Positions 1 through 6,413 of a stretch of 7,413 bases of DNA are shown one piece after another. Source of the stretch: Candidatus Nanopelagicales bacterium (lineage in GTDB: Bacteria; Actinomycetota; Actinomycetes; S36-B12); contig JAGYOB010000001.1 in NCBI GenBank assembly GCA_018399515.1, positions 1-7,413 on the forward strand, read 5' to 3'. How positions within the stretch are numbered: the first letter of the stretch is position 1; each line of letters begins with the position of its first letter. Made by a program: the position numbers and the translations under genes. The notes under the pieces were generated by a model. That model was not told the origin of the DNA. It was given only the letters and a program-made list of their open reading frames with translations, and did no database searches.

Positions 1-812
1 GCGAGGGTCTCCACCTGAACGGCACGTCCTGAACCCGCAGCGATCAGGGCCGCGATCTTCGTCACATCAACGACATCCGGATCCACCGGTGACGTCGGGT
101 CATCACTTCCGGGAACAATGAGTAAGGAACGCAAACTCGGCAGAGACCTGGTGAGTTCCACCAGATGATCACGGCGATCGAATCGCTTCCCCGCCCAGTG
201 GTAGGAGGTCGTGGCGACAAGCAGAACCGGATCGAGTTGGCTGAATCGATCAACGATCGCAGACACCCCGAATTCCGGTGACGCACTCGACACCACGGCA
301 CCGATGGAGAGTGCGGCCAGGGTCACGACATACGCAGGCAATCCGACGGGGAGAACGAGGGCGATGCGCTCACCGGGAACAACTCCTCGTTCCCGGAGCG
401 CAGACGCGGTGGCCGCCACCAGGTCAACGAGTTCCTCGCGGGTTAACTCGGCAGTGATCGCCAAACCAGCACCGGCCTCGCTGGTGAAGACCGCGATCGG
501 CAGACCGGCCTCATCGCGGTCGGGGATAGGGCGCAGGATGTTCTCGGCGAGGTTCACCCGGGCCTGGGGGAAGAACACCGCTTCTGGGAGAACGGCTGGC
601 TCAACGATCACATCGCCCTTGTCTCCGATGACACCGAAGAAGTCCCACACCGCGTCCCAGAAATGCGCCGGCTGATCAATCGACCACGTGTGCAGCGCAT
701 GACTGTCGACAAGATCGTGCCCGGTGCGCTCGATCACGAACCGACGGAAAACGTCGATGCGAGTGTCGGGGATATCGGCCGGGTTCGGAGTCCACAGTGG
801 CACCGCGCTCAT
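1..812 (-). CDS. aacS: Acetoacetyl-CoA synthetase (acetoacetate--CoA ligase), N-terminal part
   Basis: Cytoplasmic adenylate-forming ligase that converts acetoacetate, ATP and CoA to acetoacetyl-CoA, feeding ketone-body-like or leucine/isoprenoid breakdown products into central or polyester/lipid metabolism. About 270 codons are visible without a stop; the family is usually about 650 residues, so roughly 58% lies beyond base 1, including the main ATP-binding loop and catalytic lysine. Family signatures seen by reading the minus strand: the start MSAVPLWTPNP, the segment HFWDAVWDFFGVIGDKGD near residues 49-66, FFPQARVNLAEN shortly after, VVPGERIALVLP in the middle, and VSSASPEFG followed by DRFSQLDP and GKRFD, which are hallmarks of AACS rather than acetyl-CoA synthetase. 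Start: ATG at 812 has AGGA (820-823, complement) 7 nt upstream, and an in-frame TGA lies just ahead. It lies 56 bp after the MpaB-like gene on the same strand, so co-transcription is plausible. Truncation is only by the window edge. Confidence 0.93.
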   Translation of the reverse strand, partial: MSAVPLWTPNPADIPDTRIDVFRRFVIERTGHDLVDSHALHTWSIDQPAHFWDAVWDFFGVIGDKGDVIVEPAVLPEAVFFPQARVNLAENILRPIPDRDEAGLPIAVFTSEAGAGLAITAELTREELVDLVAATASALRERGVVPGERIALVLPVGLPAYVVTLAALSIGAVVSSASPEFGVSAIVDRFSQLDPVLLVATTSYHWAGKRFDRRDHLVELTRSLPSLRSLLIVPGSDDPTSPVDPDVVDVTKIAALIAAGSGRAVQVETL

Positions 813-819
813 CCCCCCA

Positions 820-823
820 TCCT
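820..823 (-). promoter_or_regulatory. Ribosome binding site of the acetoacetyl-CoA synthetase gene
   Basis: AGGA on the minus strand, followed by six G residues and 7 nt from the ATG at 812. It supports that start. No -10-like TANNNT box was seen in the 56-bp gap before the gene, which fits transcription from the upstream MpaB-like gene. Confidence 0.5.
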
Positions 824-868
824 GGCAGAGGCTGATGAATTCGAACCCGCAGAGATCTGAGAGCAGGA

Positions 869-1789
869 TCAGGCAGCGTTCAGGGTGGAGATGCGGCGAC
901 GGGCATTGCGCTGCGACGGCGACTGACGGCCCAGTACCGCGGACATCGTGCCCAGCATCGCGGCGACGGCCGGACGAGCAATCCGCATCGGCACGCGCGG
1001 CAACCGCAGGATCGCGCGGTAATCAGCCGGCAGGGTCGCCACCGCACCGGCGAACAGGACGGCATAGGGCGGGCGAGCAGGCAACGGCAGCGGTGGGTTG
1101 CGGATGAACTTCACGGTGCGCTCCGAGGCCGCGTCACCTCGAAGGATCGGCTCGAATCCACGCAACTGCTCGCGCAGTTCAGCTACTGATCGCGGCGGGT
1201 CCTCGACACCGACGAGTTCACCGGCCTTCGCCCACTCGCGCACATAGGCATCAGCGCCGCCGGGGATCGGTGTGCCCCAGACCAGATGTGTTGCCAGAAA
1301 AGAATCGGTGAATGCGACATGCACCCACCGCAGCAGATCGGAATCGCTCGCGCTGTAGGGCAATTCCCGGCCATCGGTTCCCGGGTAGGTTCCCTTCACC
1401 TTGCGATGCAGGCCGCGTACCCGGGCACATTCGCGATCGGCCTGCGCTGTGTCGCCGAAGGTCACCACCGTCAGCCACTGGGTGGTGCCTGACAACCGAC
1501 CGAGCGCATCATCTTCGTAGCGAGAGTGCTCGGCCACACCGGCCAGGGCAGCAGGATGCAATGCCTGCATGAGTAGCGCCCGCACACCCCCGACCAGCGT
1601 CGGCAAAGATCCATGAACCGCCCAGGTCGCCGATCCCGGGCCGAAATACCCCGGGTCGCTGCCCTGCTCGAGTTGGGCCACCCAGTCGGGTTGGCCATCG
1701 GGGTCGCCGGACACCATACGCCGGAAACCCCGGGCGATCGCCTCAGCCGCCGAATCGACGAACCGATCCGGCGATAGGACGTTCAGCAT
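869..1789 (-). CDS. MpaB/DUF2236-family oxygenase (putative haem-dependent)
   Basis: A 306-residue protein of the oxygenase MpaB / rubber-oxygenase (DUF2236) family, widespread in actinomycetes and mostly uncharacterised. Studied relatives are haem enzymes: latex-clearing protein cleaves polyisoprene, and fungal MpaB cleaves a farnesyl side chain. Visible family marks: WAVHGSLPTLVGG (56-68), LLMQALHPAALAG (72-84, His78), EHSRY (87-91), GRLSGTTQWLTVVTFGD (97-113), VRGLHRKVKG (124-133, His128) and LLRWVHVAFTDSFL (152-165, His157). The conserved histidines are candidate haem or metal ligands; which one binds is not known from sequence. No signal peptide is evident. An open frame extends upstream to 1957, but that extension is antisense to the CrtA-like gene and lacks family features, so ATG 1789 is chosen, with AGGGG about 10 nt upstream. 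It diverges from the CrtA-like gene and is followed by aacS. The substrate is unknown; the family call is firm. Confidence 0.85.
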   Translation of the reverse strand: MLNVLSPDRFVDSAAEAIARGFRRMVSGDPDGQPDWVAQLEQGSDPGYFGPGSATWAVHGSLPTLVGGVRALLMQALHPAALAGVAEHSRYEDDALGRLSGTTQWLTVVTFGDTAQADRECARVRGLHRKVKGTYPGTDGRELPYSASDSDLLRWVHVAFTDSFLATHLVWGTPIPGGADAYVREWAKAGELVGVEDPPRSVAELREQLRGFEPILRGDAASERTVKFIRNPPLPLPARPPYAVLFAGAVATLPADYRAILRLPRVPMRIARPAVAAMLGTMSAVLGRQSPSQRNARRRISTLNAA

Positions 1790-1803
1790 GGAGGCCACAC
1801 CCC

Positions 1804-1809
1804 TATCGT
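1804..1809 (+). promoter_or_regulatory. Possible -10 box for the CrtA-like gene
   Basis: TATCGT fits the actinomycete -10 pattern TANNNT. A start near 1816-1817 would give about 40 nt of leader before ATG 1856 and would rule out the GTG at 1808 as the start. No convincing -35 is seen. The site lies in the short divergent gap between the two oxygenase genes. This is a pattern match only. Confidence 0.25.
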
Positions 1810-1855
1810 GCCCCACTCCACTCCAACCTGCTTCCCGTGGCACCCTGGACCCACC

Positions 1856-2575
1856 ATGCAGGTATGGCTCGATGTCTTCGGAGTGCGCGGAATCCACCGC
1901 GCCAGCGCGCTCGCGTTCATGGCCACCCACCGCCGCGCGATCCGGCGGCTGCCGCACGTGAGGTTCGCCAAACTACTGGGCACGGGATCCGGCGAGACCT
2001 TCACCATGCGTGATGCCGATCCCGATCACTGGGCCATCCTCACCGTCGTCGACAGCGACCGGGCACGCCACAGCGTCGTGGTTGCCCGCCCCTTCCAGCG
2101 GTGGATGTCGATCAGTGAGGAGTCAGCCCATATCCGGATGCGACCCATCGCCAGTCACGGGTCGTGGTCGGGGCAGCACCCTTTCGACGATGAATCCGAC
2201 GCCAAGCCGGTGAAACCCGATCCCGATCAACCCGTTGCATCCATCACCCGTGCGCGGCTCAAGCCGCGCATGCTCACCACCTTCTGGCGCGCGGTACCGC
2301 CGGTCGTCTCGGACTTGACCGACGATCCAGCGGTCACGTTCACCCTGGGCATCGGCGAGGCACCCGTGGGCCTGCAGGGCACCTTCAGTATCTGGCGATC
2401 CGGACGCGCGATGAGCGAGTTCGCCTATCGCCGGCCCGCGCATCGACAGGCCATCGAGCAGACCCGTGCGTTGGACTGGTACGCCGAGGAGCTATTCGCC
2501 CGGTTCGCCGTCGAATCCGTCGAAGGGGTCTATCGAGGTCGGACGCTATCCGAGCGAATCTCGTTCGAGCCGTAA
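1856..2575 (+). CDS. Spheroidene monooxygenase (CrtA)-like protein
   Basis: A 239-residue protein resembling the CrtA/spheroidene monooxygenase family. In purple bacteria CrtA adds a keto group to the acyclic carotenoid spheroidene; the many actinomycete homologues lack an established substrate. Visible family marks: VWLDVFGVRGI (3-13), LPHVRFAKLLGTGSG (32-46), FTMRDADPDHWA (49-60), VASITRARLKP (127-137), TFWRAVPPV (142-150), the core TLGIGEAPVGLQGTFSIW (163-180), FAYR and H (189-196), and WYAEELFARFAV (208-219). ATG 1856 was chosen because homology begins at once; a GTG at 1808 in the same frame adds 16 unremarkable residues and has GGAGG 13 nt upstream, rather far. It diverges from the MpaB-like gene. 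Its last 46 bases overlap, on the opposite strand, the end of the M20 amidohydrolase gene. No carotenoid genes flank it, so a carotenoid substrate is not supported here. It should be read as an oxygenase of unknown substrate. Confidence 0.84.
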   Translation: MQVWLDVFGVRGIHRASALAFMATHRRAIRRLPHVRFAKLLGTGSGETFTMRDADPDHWAILTVVDSDRARHSVVVARPFQRWMSISEESAHIRMRPIASHGSWSGQHPFDDESDAKPVKPDPDQPVASITRARLKPRMLTTFWRAVPPVVSDLTDDPAVTFTLGIGEAPVGLQGTFSIWRSGRAMSEFAYRRPAHRQAIEQTRALDWYAEELFARFAVESVEGVYRGRTLSERISFEP

Positions 2576-3738
2576 TCCACGACGGCGCGCGTCAAGAACT
2601 CCACGCCGATGGCGATCGCGCGTTCATCGACGTCGAAGGTCGAAGCGTGCAGATCCAACCGCGGCCCGTCGCCGGAATGGGTGCCCAGCCGCGCATAGCT
2701 CGACGGCACCTGCTGGGCGTACCACGCGAAGGTGTCACCACCCATCGAGCGCGGGTTCTCCACGACTCCGGACGATCCCACGACATCGGTCGCAGCTGCT
2801 CGCAGCACCTCGGTCGCCATCGGATCATTGACCACCGGCGGAACGCCCCGTCGGTAGGACAGTCGCCAGGTCGCACCGGTCCCGGCCAGGATCGATGCCA
2901 ATTCCGATTCCACGACTTTCTCCATCCGGTCCCAGGTCTCAACATCGGCGGTGCGAACTGATCCGCGCAGGCTGGCGCGAGCGGGAATCACATTGGGTGC
3001 ATCGCCGGCGTGTGCCGCGCCGAACACGACCGTCACCTGCTCGGGCGAATCGGCCGCGGTCACGATGGCCGGCGGGAGTTCGGTGAGCACCCGACCCATC
3101 ACCTTGGTGAGATCCACGGTGAGGTGCGGGCGAGCCGTGTGGCCTCCTGGTCCGGCGATATCGATTTCCATGATGTCGCTGGCTGCGGTGATCGCGCCAC
3201 CTCGCACTCCGATCTGTCCGACGTCCAACCGTGGATCGCAGTGCAGGCCGAGCACCATGGCGACATCGTCCAGCCAGCCTTCTTCGATGACGTCCAGGGC
3301 ACCACCGGGCATCGATTCCTCTGCCGGCTCGAAAATCAACCGGACAGCGGGAACATCATCGCCCTGTTCCGACATCGCGCGCAGGACCAGTCCGACGCCG
3401 AGAACGATCGCGGTGTGCACGTCGTGTCCGCAGGCGTGCGCAACTCCCGGGACTCGGGATCGGTATTCGCTCTCGGTCAGGTCCGCCATCGCCAAGGCGT
3501 CGATATCAGCACGGACCGCCACGATCGAACCCCTCGAAGTGTCGCCGATGTCGCACACCAGGCCGGTTCCTCGGTTCAGCACGATCGGGTCGAGGCCGGC
3601 GACGCGCAGCCGCTCCACCAGCATCTGAGTGGTCGCCGTCTCCTGCCAGGACAACTCCGGATGTGTGTGCAGACGGCGACGCAGAGCACGCAGCTCGTGT
3701 TCGCGCGCTGCAACGAGCGCGCCGACGAAGGGTGTCAT
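2530..3738 (-). CDS. M20-family metal-dependent amidohydrolase
   Basis: A 402-residue zinc-type amidohydrolase of peptidase family M20 (hippurate hydrolase / AbgA / IAA-amino-acid hydrolase group), cleaving an amide bond between an acyl group and an amino acid or similar. Signatures: LHTHPELSWQE (23-33), VRADIDAL (75-82), HACGHDVHTA (101-110; Cys103 and His105 are expected metal ligands), LIFEPAEES (134-142, with the catalytic/metal Glu pair 140-141), LGLHCDP (163-169, His166), the dimerisation-domain element GPGGHTARP, MGGDTFAWY (332-340) and DLHASTFDVDE (His364, last ligand). All the expected ligands are present, so it should be active. Length is normal. No signal peptide, so cytoplasmic. 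Its ATG overlaps the stop of the upstream GCS2-like ligase by 4 nt (ATGA, 3735-3738), which implies translational coupling and a shared pathway. A GGGGGA lies 11 nt before the start. The 3' end overlaps the convergent CrtA-like gene. The substrate cannot be told; a gamma-glutamyl or other N-acyl amide is a contextual guess. Confidence 0.93.
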   Translation of the reverse strand: MTPFVGALVAAREHELRALRRRLHTHPELSWQETATTQMLVERLRVAGLDPIVLNRGTGLVCDIGDTSRGSIVAVRADIDALAMADLTESEYRSRVPGVAHACGHDVHTAIVLGVGLVLRAMSEQGDDVPAVRLIFEPAEESMPGGALDVIEEGWLDDVAMVLGLHCDPRLDVGQIGVRGGAITAASDIMEIDIAGPGGHTARPHLTVDLTKVMGRVLTELPPAIVTAADSPEQVTVVFGAAHAGDAPNVIPARASLRGSVRTADVETWDRMEKVVESELASILAGTGATWRLSYRRGVPPVVNDPMATEVLRAAATDVVGSSGVVENPRSMGGDTFAWYAQQVPSSYARLGTHSGDGPRLDLHASTFDVDERAIAIGVEFLTRAVVDYGSNEIRSDSVRPR

Positions 3739-4889
3739 CGTGAGGATTGTCCCCCACCATCGATCTCAGCCAGCAACTCCTCGCGCGCAGCGGCGACGAT
3801 GTCCTCGAGATTGCCACCGGTCGCGAGTAGAACTCGCTGGCGCTGATAGCTGGCACCGTGGTCCAAGATGGCCAGGACTTCGCGCAGATCATCGACGCAA
3901 TCCAGTCGTTGCGCGATCGGGAGCAGATCGGCAATGAGGTCGACGGTCACCTCGCGCAACGCACGCGTGCTCCCCGCATCATCGATCACCAGATCGGCAT
4001 CGATGCCGTAGCGCGCGGCCCGCCACTTGTTCTCCCGCCGCACCCACTCGCGCGGCACCGGCAATCGCTCTCCTGATTCGATCACGTCATCGCACCACTG
4101 CACCAGGCACTGGGCGAGAGCAGCCATAGCGCCGGCTTCGCGCAATGTGGGTGTCGCGTCGCACATCCGCAACTCGACCGTGCCGAATCCCGGATGCGGG
4201 CGGATGTCCCACCACACCTCGCGCACCGTCTCGATCGACCCGGCCGCGATGAGGGTGTCGAGAAAGGAATTGAATTCCGCCCAGTTGGCGAGATAGGGCG
4301 GCAACCCGGTGGTGGGCATCGCCTCGAAGACCTTCGTTCGAGCCGAAGCCAGCCCGGTGTCTTGGCCATGCCAGTGCGGGCTGGATGCCGACAACGCCAA
4401 GAAGATCGGCAGATACCCGCTCAAGGTGTTGACCGTCGCGATCGCTTTCTCACCCGATCGCACACCGACGTGAATGTGCATCCCGTGGGTCATCAGCCGC
4501 CGCGCAGGCCAGGCGATGCGTTCGACGAGTTGCTCATACCGCTCGCCGGGACTGCGGGTCAGCTCGTGCCAATTGCTGAAGGGATGCAATCCCAAACCGA
4601 TCAGACCGATACCGCGAGGCGAGCACGCAGCCTGAAGTTCACCAATGCTTCCGGCGAGATCCTCACGCGCTTCTCGCACCGTGGTACACACACCGGTGAT
4701 GACCTCGACGGTTGATTCGAACAGCTCGTGTTTGATCCGCGGATGCTCCCCGTCGGGAAAGGGTGATCCCAGCTCGTCGAGGATGACCGACGCCTCGCAG
4801 ACGAGGCCGCCCTTCTCGACGTCGACGAGACCGAGTTCGAGTTCGATGCCGAGGCTGGCGATCGGCGAGGAGTTGAAGTCCAGGGCCAT
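3735..4889 (-). CDS. GCS2-family carboxylate-amine ligase (glutamate--cysteine ligase type 2, YbdK-like)
   Basis: A 384-residue ATP-dependent ligase of the GCS2 family (PF04107), which joins the gamma-carboxyl of glutamate to an amine: cysteine in glutamate-cysteine ligases, other acceptors in YbdK-type enzymes. Signatures: LGIELELGLVD (13-23; canonical form is GxExE with acidic metal/substrate ligands, Glu16 and Glu18), KHELFESTVEVITGVC (53-68), GLGLHPFSNW (98-107), MTHGMHIHVGV (133-143; His138 and His140), ALSASSPHWHGQDTGLAS (165-182), and VWWDIRPHPGFGTVELRMCD (225-244; Arg230, Glu239, Arg241). Length is normal. ATG 4889 begins right at the family N-terminus and has no Shine-Dalgarno; TACCCT lies 6 nt upstream, suggesting a leaderless message. 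First gene of a two-gene operon with the M20 amidohydrolase, and divergent from the GGT-family gene. Actinomycetes generally use mycothiol rather than glutathione, so an ergothioneine-type gamma-Glu-Cys role or another acceptor is possible; the acceptor cannot be read from the sequence. Confidence 0.92.
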   Translation of the reverse strand: MALDFNSSPIASLGIELELGLVDVEKGGLVCEASVILDELGSPFPDGEHPRIKHELFESTVEVITGVCTTVREAREDLAGSIGELQAACSPRGIGLIGLGLHPFSNWHELTRSPGERYEQLVERIAWPARRLMTHGMHIHVGVRSGEKAIATVNTLSGYLPIFLALSASSPHWHGQDTGLASARTKVFEAMPTTGLPPYLANWAEFNSFLDTLIAAGSIETVREVWWDIRPHPGFGTVELRMCDATPTLREAGAMAALAQCLVQWCDDVIESGERLPVPREWVRRENKWRAARYGIDADLVIDDAGSTRALREVTVDLIADLLPIAQRLDCVDDLREVLAILDHGASYQRQRVLLATGGNLEDIVAAAREELLAEIDGGGQSSR

Positions 4890-4895
4890 CGATCC

Positions 4896-4901
4896 AGGGT
4901 A
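4896..4901 (-). promoter_or_regulatory. Possible -10 box of the ligase-amidohydrolase operon (leaderless)
   Basis: TACCCT on the minus strand fits TANNNT, with 6 nt between it and the ATG at 4889. Transcription would then start at or next to the A of the start codon, as in leaderless actinomycete messages. The lack of a Shine-Dalgarno before this gene agrees. No clear -35 was seen. Confidence 0.4.
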
Positions 4902-4909
4902 AGCGCCAG

Positions 4910-4917
4910 CGCTAGCG
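4910..4917. promoter_or_regulatory. Perfect 8-bp palindrome in the divergent promoter region
   Basis: CGCTAGCG is its own reverse complement and sits between the two divergent starts, overlapping the possible -10 box of the GGT-family gene. It is preceded by the similar AGCGCCAGCGCT. It could be an operator half or whole site that controls both directions, but eight GC-rich bases can arise by chance. Confidence 0.2.
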
Positions 4918-4918
4918 T
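4913..4918 (+). promoter_or_regulatory. Possible -10 box of the GGT-family gene (leaderless)
   Basis: TAGCGT fits TANNNT and ends 7 nt before the ATG at 4926, the usual -10 to +1 distance if the transcript begins at the start codon. No Shine-Dalgarno precedes that ATG. This also argues for ATG 4926 over the in-frame GTG at 4917, which would overlap the box. Confidence 0.4.
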
Positions 4919-4925
4919 GCGGGCC

Positions 4926-6413
4926 ATGTCCGAGGGAATCCAGACCGGGACCGTCGTCAACGGCCCACCCGGCGCCGCAGTGGTGGCCGGTGGGTCATCC
5001 GCCACGGTCGAGGCAGCAACGGCACTGCTCCAGGCCGGCGGGAACGCGATGGATGCCGCTCTCGCTGGCATGTTCGCCGCGGCCATGGCCGAACCCGTGC
5101 TGTCCAGCCTCGGTGGTGGCGGTTTCTGCCTGCACGCAGCTCCGGGTCAATCCCCGCAGTATCTGGACTTCTTCGTGGACACTCCGGGAATCGGTCGTGA
5201 CGAATCCGCGGTTGCGCCGATGACCAGTGTCCGGATCGTGTTCGGTCGGCCCGATGATCCGCAGGCCGAACAGGTTTTCCATGCCGGTTGGTCCTCGGTC
5301 GCCGTACCCGGATGTTTCGCCGGGTATCTCGACGCCCATGCCCGTTGGGGTTTATTGCCGCTGGCACAGGTGGTAGCGCCAGCCATCGGTCTCGCGCGAA
5401 ACGGGACCATCTTGGATCCCGTCCAGTTGGACTTCGTGCGGCTGGTCGCCGGTGTGCTGGCGGTCACTCCCGAGAGCGCTGCACTGTATGCGCCCGTGAT
5501 GCGCGGTGAGCCGTTCGCCAATCCCGGATACGCGGCGCTCCTCGGGGCGATCGGTGACGGAGCGACGATGTCCTCGCAGATCTTCGCCGAGCCGCTGCTC
5601 GCGGCGATGTCCGGCTTCGGTGGGCGTATCACCTCTGATGATCTGGACTCCTACACGCCGCAATTGCGACAGCCACTAATGATGATCCGTGAGGGTGCCT
5701 CGATCTGGACCAATCCTCCACCGTCTTTCGGTGGCGCGATCGTTCTCGAGGCTCTCGGTCACGTCTCCCCCGACCCGATGATCGACTGGGCGCGAGTGGC
5801 GATGTCGCTGCGCGATGCCACCGCGCGCAATCGCGATCGCAACATCGCGGACGCGGCAACACAGGTTGCGCGGGGGACGACGAGCATCTCGGTGGCCGAT
5901 GCCGACGGGTTCCTCGTCACGTGCACGACCTCGAATGGGTCGTCTTCGGGCACGCAGATCGACGGCGTGCAACTGAACAACATGCTCGGAGAAGAAGACC
6001 TCAATCCGTCGGGAACGCACGGACTCCCTACTGGTGTCCGGATGGGTTCCATGATGACCCCCACCATGGTGCAACTCGCCGATGGTTCGCGTATGACGTT
6101 CGGCAGCGGTGGTAGCGAACGCATCCGCTCAGCCCACGCCGGTGTCCTCGCTCGCCTGATCGACGGCGGATCCACCCTTGCCGAAGCTGTTGCCGGTCCA
6201 CGAGTTCACGCCACATCACACGGTGTCGAAGTGGAGCCAGGAATCGACGCGAGTGTGTTCGCCACATGGGCAGACGTCGGTCGCATCCGCGTATGGCCCG
6301 AACCTGATCTCTTTTTCGGCGGAGTCCACGCGGTCGGTATCGATCCCGACGGGCGACGCCATGCCGTCGGTGATCACCGACGCGGTGGCGTCGCCCGCGT
6401 GCTGCTTCCCTAG
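4926..6413 (+). CDS. Gamma-glutamyltransferase-family Ntn hydrolase
   Basis: A 495-residue member of the gamma-glutamyltranspeptidase family, whose precursors cut themselves before a threonine that becomes the N-terminal nucleophile of the small subunit. Large-subunit marks: AVVAGGSSATVEAATALLQAG (18-38) with GGNAMDAALA (38-47), EPVLSSLGGGGFCLH (56-70), GWSSVAVPGCFAGYLDAH (121-138), GLLPLAQVVAPAIGLARNG (142-160) and ITSDDLDSY (235-243). Predicted nucleophile Thr318 (codon 5877-5879) in GTTSISVADADG; then TTSNGSSSGT (334-343), LNNMLGEEDLNP (350-361), GSMMTPTMV (374-382), GSGGSERIR (393-401) and GDHRRGG near the end. It is shorter than E. coli GGT (about 580) and has no visible signal peptide, so a cytoplasmic location is likely. 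Where E. coli GGT has the glutamate-binding Arg-Glu (FREMAP), this protein has FFVDTPG, so the donor may differ from glutathione. It diverges from the GCS2-like ligase and converges on the protease gene. Start: ATG 4926 preferred over GTG 4917. Confidence 0.9.
   Translation: MSEGIQTGTVVNGPPGAAVVAGGSSATVEAATALLQAGGNAMDAALAGMFAAAMAEPVLSSLGGGGFCLHAAPGQSPQYLDFFVDTPGIGRDESAVAPMTSVRIVFGRPDDPQAEQVFHAGWSSVAVPGCFAGYLDAHARWGLLPLAQVVAPAIGLARNGTILDPVQLDFVRLVAGVLAVTPESAALYAPVMRGEPFANPGYAALLGAIGDGATMSSQIFAEPLLAAMSGFGGRITSDDLDSYTPQLRQPLMMIREGASIWTNPPPSFGGAIVLEALGHVSPDPMIDWARVAMSLRDATARNRDRNIADAATQVARGTTSISVADADGFLVTCTTSNGSSSGTQIDGVQLNNMLGEEDLNPSGTHGLPTGVRMGSMMTPTMVQLADGSRMTFGSGGSERIRSAHAGVLARLIDGGSTLAEAVAGPRVHATSHGVEVEPGIDASVFATWADVGRIRVWPEPDLFFGGVHAVGIDPDGRRHAVGDHRRGGVARVLLP

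Noticed and set aside
211..675. Plus-strand open frame of 154 codons opposite the acetoacetyl-CoA synthetase gene
   Set aside because: It is rich in Ser/Thr/Arg without recognisable motifs and is antisense to well-conserved AACS sequence, so it is a shadow.
1790..1957. N-terminal extension of the MpaB-like protein to an upstream start at 1957
   Set aside because: The extra 56 residues are antisense to the conserved start of the CrtA-like gene, look like low-complexity shadow sequence, and precede the point where family similarity begins. ATG 1789 has a plausible ribosome site.
3010..3846. Long plus-strand open frame of 278 codons opposite the M20 gene
   Set aside because: It lies opposite a clear M20 enzyme with all its motifs. 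Its composition (Arg/His/Asp-rich, no domain) is typical of a high-GC antisense shadow.
4194..4715. Plus-strand open frame of 173 codons opposite the GCS2-like ligase
   Set aside because: It is antisense to conserved GCS2 motifs, with no domain or ribosome site.
6375..6387. Small hairpin CACCG-ACG-CGGTG near the end of the GGT-family gene as a terminator
   Set aside because: The stem is only 5 bp, lies inside conserved coding sequence (GDHRRGG) and has no T run after it.
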